This document shows positions 32,026 through 41,200 of a stretch of 64,000 nucleotides of DNA, in pieces (positions within the stretch are counted from its first letter, which is position 1; the number at the start of each line of letters is the position of its first letter). Below the pieces are notes generated by a model. That model saw only the letters and a program-made list of their open reading frames with translations. It ran no database searches and was not told the DNA's origin. The position numbers and the translations under genes are program-made. The DNA is from JBBSBL01 sp046330255 (GTDB taxonomy: Bacteria; Actinomycetota; Thermoleophilia; Solirubrobacterales; Solirubrobacteraceae), in NCBI GenBank assembly GCA_046330255.1, contig JAXLTC010000001.1, forward strand, positions 806,001 through 870,000, written 5' to 3'.

Positions 32026-32223
32026 GTGCCGCGCATCATCGTCGAAACCGAGTCGGCCTCCCGCGACGGGCAGGTCCTGCTCACGGAGCGGATCGTCCCG
32101 GCGCAGATCGAGTCCGAGCACTTCTGCGACCAGCTGATCGAGCGCGTCGGCTGGGCGATCCTCGACGCCGAGGACGCCGAACGGGGCTGGGTCGCGACGC
32201 GACCCGCCGCGCCCGGCCCGTAG
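32026..32223 (+). CDS. Small conserved-looking hypothetical protein (65 aa)
   Basis: An acidic 65-residue protein, PRIIVETESASRDGQVLLTE at the N terminus and HFCDQLIERVGWAILDAEDAE in the middle, with a disordered Gly/Pro/Ala tail. No domain is recognised. The perfect ribosome site AAGGAGGTGG at 32014-32023, the best in the window, decides the GTG start and indicates strong translation. A TTGACC hexamer and a CCCAGC/GCTGGG hairpin lie just upstream (31958-31980). It stands alone between two minus-strand genes. Confidence 0.6.
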   Translation: MPRIIVETESASRDGQVLLTERIVPAQIESEHFCDQLIERVGWAILDAEDAERGWVATRPAAPGP

Positions 32224-32274
32224 CGGCGCGTTCGCCGCACGGGAGATCCTCCCAGAGGGACGGACCGTGCCGGA

Positions 32275-35247
32275 CTAGCCGCGGCCCGATGCGGCGCGCC
32301 CGGAGGCCCCGTCGTCGGCGGGGCGTCCGGCGCGCTCGCTCGCCGGGCGCGTCGCTCGCTCGAGCAGCAGGGCGAACGAGCCCCAAGGCTCGCCGGTAGC
32401 CCACTCGAGCCCGATCTCGCACGTGCGGTTGCTGCACACCGCGGCGTCGTGCGGTCCCGCGAGCTCGCCGGCCTCCGCGGCCAGCGCGCTGCCCGTCAGC
32501 TCCGGGTGCAGCAGACCACGGTCGCCCGCGAACCCGCAGCACGTCGCGACGGTCGCGACGTCGACCTCCTCGGCGAGCGCGCGCGCCAGGACCTCGAGCT
32601 TCCCGGCCAGGCCGAGATGCCGGCTGGCGCACGGAGGATGCACCGCCACCCGCCCGGCGCGCTCGCGGATCTCGAGACGCTCGAGCAACTCGTCGTGCGC
32701 CCACTCGATCGAATCGACCACGTCCGGCCGCGCGGCCTCGGAGAGATGCGGAAGGACGCCCTCGATCACGCCCTGGGTGCAGGAGGTGGCGTCGACGACG
32801 AGCGGCAGCCGCCCCTCGTCGGTCCACGCCGCGATCGCGTCGGCCGTGCCGCGCGCCATCTCCTCGTGCCCGCCCGCGAAGCCCTTCGAGCTCCACGGCG
32901 TGCCGCAGCAGCGTCCCGCCACGTCCGGCGGGATCCACAGCGGGCGCCCGGCCCGCGCCGAGACGGCGACCAGCGCCTCGGGCAGCCACCGCGCGGCCGG
33001 CTCGCCGGCGGGCGCCCCGAAGATCCGGTTGACGCACGCCGGGAAGTAGACGGCGGCGGCCCCCTCGCGCGCGGTCGGGGGCAGCGTCGCGGGCGCCGGG
33101 ACGGGCATCCGCTCCGGCCAGGCCGGCACCAGCTCGGTTCCGACCACGGCCCGCACGGCGCGAGCGGCGGCCGCGCCCGCCCCGCGCGCGGCCGTACGGT
33201 CCAGCGCCCCGCCGGCTCGCAGCCCGGCGCGCGCCGCGGACTCGACGAGCGCCCAGCGACCGGCGAGCCCGACGGCCGTCCGCTCGGCGCGGGCCCCGTT
33301 GCGGCGCTCCCGAAGCCGCTTCACCAGCGCGCCGGTGTCGATGCCCAGCGGGCACGCGAGCGCGCAGGTGCCGTCCACGGCGCAGGTGTCGAGGCCGTCG
33401 TAGGCGTAGTCGGCCAGCAGGGCGCGCTGCACCGGAGAGCCCAGGGGCTGGCGCGCCATCTCGCGGCGCAGAGCGATGCGCTGGCGCGGGGTCAGCGTGA
33501 GGTCGCGGCTCGGGCAGACGGGCTCGCAGAACCCGCACTCGACGCAGGCGGTCGCCTCCTCCTCGATCTCGGGGACGCTCTTGAGGTCGCGCAGGTGGGC
33601 TTCGGGGTCGCGGTTGAGCACGACGCCGGGTGCGAGCACGCCGTCGGGATCGGCGAGGGCCTTGATCCGCCACATCAGCTCGGTGGCGCCGGCACCCCAC
33701 TCGCGCTCCACGAACGGCGCCATGTTCACTCCGGTGCCGTGCTCGGCCTTGAGCGACCCGTCGTAGCGGTCGACGATCAGCTCCACCAACTCCTCCATGA
33801 ATGCCGCATACCGGTCGCGCTCCGCCGGCTCGCCGAAGGCGGGCGTCAGCATGAAATGCAGGTTCCCGGCCGAGGCGTGCCCGGCCACGCCGGTGAGGAA
33901 CCCGTGACGCCCGAGCAGCTCCTGGATGTCGCGCGCCGCCTCGGCGAGCCGCGCGGGCGGGACGCACACGTCCTCGGTTATCAGCGCGCTGCCGGGCGGC
34001 CGGAGCGCGCCCACCAGCCCGAACATCCCCTCCCGCACGCGCCAGGCGAGCTCGATGGCCTCCCGCTCGCGGGTGAAGTCCACCGCGCGCAGGAGCGAGT
34101 GCCCGGCGAGGATCTCCTCCGCGCGCGCCACGGCGCCGTCGAGCCCCGGGTCGTCGTCGGCCCCGAGCTCGACGAGCAGCGCGGCCGACTCGGGCGGGAG
34201 CTCGCGCCAGTGCTCGGGCGTCCCGGGAATCGAGTGGCTCGCGACCATCAGCGCCGGGGCGACCATCAGCTCCACGGCGGTCGCGCCGGCGGCGACGAGC
34301 CGGGTCACGGGCTCCAGCGCGGCGTCGATGTCCCGGAAGTGGACCCACGAGACGGTCGTGCGCGGCGGCACCGGAACCGTGTCGAAAACCGCCTCGGAGA
34401 CGAACGCGAGCGTGCCCTCGGAGCCGATCAGCAGGCGCCGGAAGATCTCGAGGGGCTCGTCCGCGTCGAGGAACGCGCACAGCCTGTAGCCCGTCGTGTT
34501 CTTGATCTCGAACTTGCGCGCGATGCGCGCCGCCAGACGCTCGTCGGAGCGGATCGCGTCGCGGATCTCCTCGAGCCCGGCGGCGAGCCGCGGCTCGGCG
34601 CGCGCGAAGTCGGCCGCCGCGCCCGGGGCCGCCGTGTCGAACGCGGTGCCCGACGGCAGCACGAAGCTCAGCGAGCGCACGGTCCGGTAGCTGTCGGCCA
34701 CCACCCCGCAGCGCATGCCGCCGGAGTTGTTGGCGATCACGCCGCCCACGGTGGCGACCTCCGCGCTCGCCGGATCGGGGCCGAGCCTGCGCCCGTGGCG
34801 CGCGAGCACGCGGTTCGCGTGCGCGAGCACGGTCCCGGGCCGCACCCGTGCCCGCGCCCCGTCCCGCTCGACGCTCACGCCGCGCCAGTGGCGGCGCACG
34901 TCGACGAGGATTCCGTCGCCCTGCGCCTGCCCGTTCAGGCTGCTGCCGGCGGCGCGCAGCGTCACCGGCACTCCCGTGCGGCGCCCGTAGTCCAGCGTCG
35001 CGGCGACCTCGCCGGCGTCGCGCGCCATCACCACCGCGAGCGGGAAGCGCCGGTAGGGGCTGGCGTCGGAGGCGTAGCGGACGAGATCGCTCGCGCGGGC
35101 CAGCACGCGGTCCACGCCGAGCAGCGCCACCAGGTCGCGGCGCAGCGACTCGGGCGTGCCGGTCGCGAGCGTGTCCGGGGCGCGATCGGACAGCGGAGCG
35201 CCGGCGGGCGGCGCGATCCGCTCGGCCGGCGCCGCGAAGCGGGGCAC
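32275..35247 (-). CDS. FAD-linked D-2-hydroxyacid dehydrogenase fused to Fe-S (GlcF-like) subunit
   Basis: The 990-residue protein has an N-terminal FAD-binding oxidase domain (PCMH type; AAGSSLNGQAQGDGILVD, GGVIANNSGGMRCG). An FAD-oxidase C domain follows at ~270-570. A ferredoxin-like domain at ~575-650 has CVECGFCEPVCPSRDL and CAVDGTCALACPLGID. Two CCG domains (CCGTPW, CCGFAGDRG) end the protein. This is the YdiJ/D-2-hydroxyglutarate or D-lactate dehydrogenase layout, passing electrons to quinone or an electron-transfer flavoprotein. The GTG start is 2 bp after the stop of the ThDP decarboxylase gene. Oxidation of a D-2-hydroxyacid to the oxoacid used by that decarboxylase is an attractive but unproven link, for example D-mandelate to benzoylformate. 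Confidence 0.85.
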   Translation of the reverse strand: MPRFAAPAERIAPPAGAPLSDRAPDTLATGTPESLRRDLVALLGVDRVLARASDLVRYASDASPYRRFPLAVVMARDAGEVAATLDYGRRTGVPVTLRAAGSSLNGQAQGDGILVDVRRHWRGVSVERDGARARVRPGTVLAHANRVLARHGRRLGPDPASAEVATVGGVIANNSGGMRCGVVADSYRTVRSLSFVLPSGTAFDTAAPGAAADFARAEPRLAAGLEEIRDAIRSDERLAARIARKFEIKNTTGYRLCAFLDADEPLEIFRRLLIGSEGTLAFVSEAVFDTVPVPPRTTVSWVHFRDIDAALEPVTRLVAAGATAVELMVAPALMVASHSIPGTPEHWRELPPESAALLVELGADDDPGLDGAVARAEEILAGHSLLRAVDFTREREAIELAWRVREGMFGLVGALRPPGSALITEDVCVPPARLAEAARDIQELLGRHGFLTGVAGHASAGNLHFMLTPAFGEPAERDRYAAFMEELVELIVDRYDGSLKAEHGTGVNMAPFVEREWGAGATELMWRIKALADPDGVLAPGVVLNRDPEAHLRDLKSVPEIEEEATACVECGFCEPVCPSRDLTLTPRQRIALRREMARQPLGSPVQRALLADYAYDGLDTCAVDGTCALACPLGIDTGALVKRLRERRNGARAERTAVGLAGRWALVESAARAGLRAGGALDRTAARGAGAAAARAVRAVVGTELVPAWPERMPVPAPATLPPTAREGAAAVYFPACVNRIFGAPAGEPAARWLPEALVAVSARAGRPLWIPPDVAGRCCGTPWSSKGFAGGHEEMARGTADAIAAWTDEGRLPLVVDATSCTQGVIEGVLPHLSEAARPDVVDSIEWAHDELLERLEIRERAGRVAVHPPCASRHLGLAGKLEVLARALAEEVDVATVATCCGFAGDRGLLHPELTGSALAAEAGELAGPHDAAVCSNRTCEIGLEWATGEPWGSFALLLERATRPASERAGRPADDGASGRAASGRG

Positions 35248-35249
35248 GC

Positions 35250-36848
35250 TCAGCCGATCGCCATGCCCGGCGCGACCCGGACCTCGACGACGCGCGGCTC
35301 CGGGGCGCCGATCGCCTCGCGCAGCGCCTCGCGGAGATCCTCGGCGCCCGCGGCGACGGTGGCGCGGACCCCGTAACCGGACGCGACGGCCGCCACGTCG
35401 AGCGCGGGCAGGTCGAGGCCCGGCGCGTCCTCGACGCCCTCCAGGCCGGCGAACCACTTGAGGATCGCGTACTCCTCGTTGCGCAGCACGAGCACGGTCA
35501 CGGGAACCCGCTGCGCGGCGGCCGTCCACAGCGCCTGGATCGCGTACTGGGCCGAGCCCTCGCCGACCACGCACACCACGGGCCGCTCGGGTCGCGCGAG
35601 CCCCACCCCGACCGCGGCCGAGAGCCCGAACCCGAGCCCGCCGCCCGCTCCGAAGAAGTAGCTGCCCGGGCGCGAGAGGCGCAACCGGTTGCGCACAGCC
35701 AGGGTCGCCGAGGGGGCCTCCAGCACCACGATCCCGTCGTCCGGGAAGACCTCCGCCAGGACGTCCGCCGCCGCCGCGGGGCCCATCGGATCGGCGGGCT
35801 CCGCGGGCTCGGGCGCAGGCCGCGGCGCGGGCGCTTCGCGTGCGCCGGCCTCCACCCGCTGCGCCAGCGCGGCCAGCGTCAGCGCCGGGTCGGCGACCAG
35901 CGCATCCCCCATCGGGGCGCGCGCCGCTTCGTCCGGATCGCTCGTGATCGCCACCAGGGCCGCCCCGGAGGGAAGCAGCGGCCCGGGGATGTTCGGGTAG
36001 TAGGAGAAGACCGACGCGCCGGCGACGAGCACGAGGTCGTGGCCTTCGAGCGTCTCGGCGAGCGGCCCGATCGCGGGCGGCAGGATGCCCTGGAAGAGCG
36101 GGTGGTCCTCGGGGAACCCGAGCCGTCCGCCCCCGGGCGCCGGGATCGCCCAGACGGCCATCCGCAGGCGCTCGGCGAGCGCCACCGCGGCCACGAAGCC
36201 CTCCTGCGAGTCGAGGTCCGGGCCGGCGACAAGCACCGGCCGGGACGCCGCCTCCAGGCGCGCCACGAGATCGGCGAGCCCGTCCGGCCCGGCGAGCGCG
36301 CGCCCGGCCACCCGTCGCGCGATCGCGTGCGCGGCGTCGGCGGCGTCGACCTCCGCGTCCCAGTCGTCCATCGGGATCGAGACGAACGCCGGTCCGCGCG
36401 GCGGCAGCGACGCGACGTGGGTGGCGCGCGCCAGCGCGAGCGGCACGTCCTGCGCCCGCGGGGGCTCGTAGCTCCACTTGACGAGCGGGTGCGGCAGCCG
36501 CGTGGCGTCGCGATTCGTGAGGTTCGCCTGAAGCGTCATCAGCGCGCGCGCCTGCTGTCCCGCGGTGATCACGAGCGGGCTGTGGTTCGCCTGCGCGTTG
36601 AAGATCGCCCCCATCGCGTTGCCGACGCCGGGCGCCGTGTGCAGGTTCACGAGCGCGGGCCGGCCCGTCGCCTGGGCGAAGCCGTCCGCCATCCCGACGA
36701 CCACCGCCTCCTGCAGCCCGAGCACGTAGCGGAAGTCGCCGGGGAACCCGGCGAGCATCGGCAGCTCGGTCGAGCCCGGGTTCCCGAACAGCGTGGTCAT
36801 GCCGGCGCTGCGCAGGAGCTCGAACGTGGTCTCGCGGACATCGGCCAC
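35250..36848 (-). CDS. ThDP-dependent benzoylformate-decarboxylase-like enzyme
   Basis: The 532-residue protein aligns end to end with benzoylformate decarboxylase. Ser26 (GNPGSTELP), Glu47 (LQEAVVV) and His70 (NLHTAPG) keep the exact numbering of the Pseudomonas putida enzyme. Other key positions differ: the catalytic His of FRYHQYDPG is replaced by Tyr284 (FSYYPNIPG). In the cofactor motif, GDGS is GEGS, and the downstream NN-x-T-Y reads RNEEY. A 2-oxoacid decarboxylase with altered substrate or mechanism is likely. The GTG start is 8 nt below a TAGGAT box. It forms an operon with the hydroxyacid dehydrogenase. Confidence 0.82.
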   Translation of the reverse strand: MADVRETTFELLRSAGMTTLFGNPGSTELPMLAGFPGDFRYVLGLQEAVVVGMADGFAQATGRPALVNLHTAPGVGNAMGAIFNAQANHSPLVITAGQQARALMTLQANLTNRDATRLPHPLVKWSYEPPRAQDVPLALARATHVASLPPRGPAFVSIPMDDWDAEVDAADAAHAIARRVAGRALAGPDGLADLVARLEAASRPVLVAGPDLDSQEGFVAAVALAERLRMAVWAIPAPGGGRLGFPEDHPLFQGILPPAIGPLAETLEGHDLVLVAGASVFSYYPNIPGPLLPSGAALVAITSDPDEAARAPMGDALVADPALTLAALAQRVEAGAREAPAPRPAPEPAEPADPMGPAAAADVLAEVFPDDGIVVLEAPSATLAVRNRLRLSRPGSYFFGAGGGLGFGLSAAVGVGLARPERPVVCVVGEGSAQYAIQALWTAAAQRVPVTVLVLRNEEYAILKWFAGLEGVEDAPGLDLPALDVAAVASGYGVRATVAAGAEDLREALREAIGAPEPRVVEVRVAPGMAIG

Positions 36849-36856
36849 GGCGCGCG

Positions 36857-36862
36857 ATCCTA
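36857..36862 (-). promoter_or_regulatory. -10 box of the decarboxylase/dehydrogenase operon
   Basis: TAGGAT on the minus strand, 8 nt before the GTG, overlapping the stop codon of the upstream glycosyltransferase. Confidence 0.45.
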
Positions 36863-38080
36863 CCCGTCCGCCCGCCGCCGGCCCCGATCCCGCCCCACGG
36901 CGTCCCGGCCGCGGTCGAGCGGCCGCGCGAGGGCACCGGCGAGGCGGTAGCGGCGCGTGCCCTTCAGCGCCGCGAGCTCGGTGCGCGCGTCGTGCGCCTG
37001 CGCCTCGCCCAGCGCCTGCGCCGCCGCCAGCGCCTCCTCCAGCTCGCGCGCGCGCCGGTGCGCCTCGAGCGCCTCCTCGGCGTGGTGCAGCGCGCGCAGG
37101 TGCGTGGCCCACTGCACGCGCGCCATTCGCGACAGCTCGGCGACCACGGGGTCGGCCGGCGGCTCGCGGCGGCCGAGTCCGGTGAGCAGCTCGGCCAGCG
37201 CCGTCGAGTGGGTGTAGGGACTGTGATGGGCGAAGCAGAGCTCGCGCCCGGCGACGCCGAGCTCCGGAGTCCACGCGGCCAGGTCCTCCGCGAGGCGCTC
37301 CGGCGTCGCGCTCGCGCCGGTCGCGCGACCTGCGAAGCCGTCCGCCTCGATGGCTGCGTAGCTCTCCGGGGTGACCCAGCCGTCCAGTGCCGTGTCGTAG
37401 ACGTAGGCCGCCGCGCCGCAGGCCATGCCCTCCAGCACCGCGCGCCCGTACCCGATCACGATGTCGGCGTCGCGCAGCACGACGGCCGGGTCGAGCTCGA
37501 CGCCTCCCTCGCCCGTCGTCCCGAACTGCGACCACTCGATCCCGGCGCGCTGGAGCGCGGCGACGAGCATCTCCCGGCGGGCATCGCGCAGGTTGTTCCC
37601 CAGCAGCACGGCGCGCCGCGCCCGCGAGCGCGGGGCGAGCGGCGGGCGGAAGCGCTCCAGGTCGACCGGCTGGCGCAGCCGGACGACCCGCTGCTCGAGG
37701 CCGCCCGCTCGGACGCGTCGGGCGACGTGGTCGTTCATCACCACCACCGCGGCGACCGTGCCCGGGAGCTGCGGCGGCAGCTCGAAGTCGAAGCGGACGC
37801 TGTGGGCGACGAACACCTGCGGCGCCTCGGGATAGCGCTCCGCCAGGGAGTAGGCGCAGCCGGCGTCCTGCGTGATCGCCGCGTCGCAGCGATCGGGGAG
37901 GTTCTCGCCGAGGGCGACCCGCAGGCCGGACTCCCGGGCCCGCTCGGCGAGGGGGCCGGCGTCACGGGTGAACACCGTGACGCCGTGCCCGAGCCGCTCG
38001 AGGTGGCCCGCCACGGTGAGCAGGTAGGTGGCGGCGCCCACCGGGAGGTTCAGGTGGTGGGCGGCGAGCACGATCTCCAT
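36860..38080 (-). CDS. GT4-like glycosyltransferase with C-terminal coiled coil
   Basis: The 406-residue protein starts with MEIVLAAHHLNLPVGAATYLLTVAGHLERLGHGVTVFT, the acceptor-side Rossmann start of GT4 enzymes (usually G-G-x-x). AVLLGNNLRDARREMLVAAL and DIVIGYGRAVLEGMACGAAAYVYD form the donor domain with the E-x7-E-like region. Residues ~315-385 are a charged, alanine-rich coiled coil ending in a basic tail (RPLDRGRDAVGRDRGRRRADG) that may contact the membrane. The substrate is unknown. A TAGCGT box lies 9 nt upstream. It is divergent from the RHS gene and could glycosylate surface material. Confidence 0.8.
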   Translation of the reverse strand: MEIVLAAHHLNLPVGAATYLLTVAGHLERLGHGVTVFTRDAGPLAERARESGLRVALGENLPDRCDAAITQDAGCAYSLAERYPEAPQVFVAHSVRFDFELPPQLPGTVAAVVVMNDHVARRVRAGGLEQRVVRLRQPVDLERFRPPLAPRSRARRAVLLGNNLRDARREMLVAALQRAGIEWSQFGTTGEGGVELDPAVVLRDADIVIGYGRAVLEGMACGAAAYVYDTALDGWVTPESYAAIEADGFAGRATGASATPERLAEDLAAWTPELGVAGRELCFAHHSPYTHSTALAELLTGLGRREPPADPVVAELSRMARVQWATHLRALHHAEEALEAHRRARELEEALAAAQALGEAQAHDARTELAALKGTRRYRLAGALARPLDRGRDAVGRDRGRRRADG

Positions 38081-38089
38081 CGCTCCCAG

Positions 38090-38095
38090 ACGCTA
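38090..38095 (-). promoter_or_regulatory. -10 box of the glycosyltransferase gene at 36860-38080
   Basis: TAGCGT on the minus strand, 9 nt before the ATG. Confidence 0.45.
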
Positions 38096-38203
38096 TCCGG
38101 CTCACGCGGCGGGCGGCGCGTGCCATCATCGCCGCCCGCCCCGCGCCGCCGCGCGTGGTCGGGGAAGACCGCTCGCCGGCGCCCGTCGCGAGCAGGCAAC
38201 TCG

Positions 38204-41200
38204 ATGATCCACCGGGCATCGACAGAGCGCCTCCTCTCGCGCGCGCTCGCGCGCGGAGCGGCCGTGCTCGCGCTGAGCGCGGCGCCCGCATGGGCCGCCG
38301 CGGCGCCCGCCCCCGGCGATCCGCCGCCGGCGGGCGCGCCCGCGCCGCTCGCGGCGCGGACCGCCTTCCTGTGGTCCGGCCCTGGCGCGCCGCAACGCGG
38401 CGTCGCGCCGGGCGCTCTGACGGCCCGGCGGCTGGCGATCGTGCTCGGTCGCGTGCTCGACGCCGACGGCAGCCCGCTGGCCGCGGCGCGCGTGCGCGTG
38501 CTCGGCCACCCGGAGCTGGGTGTCTCGACTTCGGGCCGAGACGGGCGCTACGCCATCGCGCTGGACGGCGGCGGCGCGGCCGTTCTCGACTTCTCCCGTA
38601 GCGGCCGGCTCCCGGTCCAGCGACGGATCGTCCCCGGCTGGCAGCAGTTCGCGCACGCCGGCGATGTGCGGCTCACGGCGCCGGACCCGGCCGCCACGCG
38701 AATCGCCTCCGGCTCGGCCGCCGCGTTCCAGGTGCACCGAGCGACTCCGCGGCGGGATGCAGACGGCGCCCGCCGCATAGCGCTCATCTTCCCGCGCGGG
38801 ACGCGGGCCGAGCTGACGCTGCCCGGCGGCGCGTCCCGCGCGCTCCCGGCGATGACCGTCCGGGCGACCGAGCTGTCGGTGGGCGCGGACGGCCCGGAGC
38901 GGCTGCCCGGCAGCCTGCCGCCGACCGCCGCGTACGCGTTCGCCTTCGACGTCGGCGTCGACGACGCGCGTCGCGCCGGGGCTACGGGCGCGCGCTTCGA
39001 CCGGCCCGTGATCGCCTACGCGGAGGACTTCCTCGGCCTTCCGGTCGGGGCCGGGATCCCGGCTGCTCGCTACGACCGTGCCGGCGGTGACTGGCCGGCC
39101 GTTCCCAACGGGCGGGTGGTGCAGGTCACGAGCATCGCCGGCGCCCAAGCGCGGCTCGACGTGGACGGCACGCCCGGGCCCGAGAGCCCGGCGCGCCTGC
39201 GCGAGCTCGGCATCGGCGACCCGGAGCGCAGAGCGCTCGCCCGCCTCTACCGGCCCGGCGCGCGCCTGATGCGCCTGACGCTCGATCGCGCCGCGCCGTA
39301 CGCGCTCGGCCCCGCGCCGGCGCCCCCGCCGGGCGCCGCGGCCCCCGCGACCCCGAGCCCCCGCCCCGGCGACGGCGCCCCGGTCGCGACCGCGTGCCCG
39401 CCCGGCGAGGGCGCCGAGGTGGGTTGCACGCGCCAGCGCTACAGGACGGCGATCCCGGTCGCCGGGACCTCGCTCTCGTTGCGCTACGCATCGGACCGCC
39501 AACCCGGCTACCTGCCCGCGCGCACCGTCGAGGTGGCGGTCACCGGCCCCGAGGTGCCGAAAGCGCTGCGGCGGGCGGAGGTCTCGGTGGAGGTGGCGGG
39601 TCGCCGCCTGGAGCGGACCTACGCGGCGCGACCGGGGCAGCGCCTGCGCTGGACGTGGGACGGGCGCGACGCGTGGGGGCGCAGGGTTGCGGGCGCGGCC
39701 ACGGCGCGCGTCACGGTCACCTACGTCTACCCGGAGGGCTACCGGGCGACAGCCGCGGTCGCCGGCGCACGGAGCTTCGGCTCGCCGGGCGCGGGCCAGG
39801 GGTCACGGGTCGTGGGCGGCCGCGAGGGATCCGAGTTGGGGCTCTCGCGCAGCGCGACGCTGACGCTGGGGGCGATGGATCCGCGCTCCAGCGACGGGCT
39901 CGGCGGGTTCACGCTTGGCGCTCACGACGCCTACGACCCGGAGGCCCGCACCGTGCTGCGCGGCGACGGCGGGGTGGTCGGCGGGGCGCAGGCCCCGCTC
40001 GCCGCCGCCCGCCTGGCGACGCCGGCGGGGGTCGCGATCGAGGGCATCGCCGCCGGGGCCGACGGCTCCCTCTACCTGCCCGACTCCTCTCGGGGCCGGG
40101 TGTACCGGATCGCGCCCGGCGGGCGATCCGCGGTGCTGGCGGGGGACGGGCGGCACGGGCTGCCCGCGGGGGACGGCGGCCCCGCCACGGCGGCGCGTCT
40201 GGGCCGCCGCGTGGTCGCCGTGGCCGGGGGCCCCGACGGCTCGGTCTACGTGCTCGTGACGGCCGGCCGCCGGGGCACCCCCAACCAGCAGGTTCGCCGG
40301 GTCTCGCCCGCCGGACGGATCACGACGGTGGCGGGCGCGGCGCGTGCCGGATCGACGCGCGACGGCGCGCCGGCGCGCCGCGCGCTGATCGACGCCACCG
40401 GCCTCGCGGTCGGTCCCGACGGCTCGATCTACGTCGATGACGCGGCGGGCCGCCGGCTGCGCCGGATCGGAGCGGACGGCCGCGTGACCACGCTCGCCGG
40501 CGGGGGCGAGGCGAGCGTCACGACCTCGCCGCTGCCCGCCCGCCGCGTTCGGCTTCCGACCCCGGCGCGGCCGGCCGTCGCACCGGACGGGTCGATCTAC
40601 CTCGCGGCGGAGCGCCAGAACCGGGTGCTGCGCCTCACCCCGGACGGCGCGCTCGCCGCCGTAGCGGGCAACGGCGACGACGCGGCCGGACCCGGCTCGG
40701 GCGCCGCGACCGGCATCGACGTTCCGGCGCCGCGCGCGATCGCGGTCGCGCCGGACGGCACGGTCTACATCGCGAGCGCCCGGACGCGCGGCAGCGCCCG
40801 GGCGCCGATCGTGGCCGTCTCGCCCGACGGGCTGCTGACCCCGTTCGCGGGCGACAGCGCCTGCCGCCGCGGCGGGCGCCCGCAAGCGATCGAGCCGCTC
40901 GCCGAGTGCTTCGGGCACGAGGACGCGATGGCTGTGCTGCCCGACGGGTCGGTGGCCTACGGGGGGCGCGGCGGCGTGCTCCGGCGGACGGGCTCGCCGT
41001 TCCCCGGGTTCGGGGGAAGGCGGCTCTGGACGCCGTCGCCGGACGGCCGCACGGTCGACGTCTTCGATGGCCGCGGACGCCATCTCTCCACGCGCGACGC
41101 GCTCACGGGCGGGGTGCTGCGGCGCTTCGGCTACGACGGCTCCGGGCGGCTCAGCTCGGTGACGGACGGCGCGGGCCGCACGACGCGGATCGAGCGCGCG

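Noticed and set aside
36992..38203. A 400-codon extension in front of the RHS protein
   Set aside because: It runs antisense through the glycosyltransferase gene, and a normal signal peptide starts at 38204.
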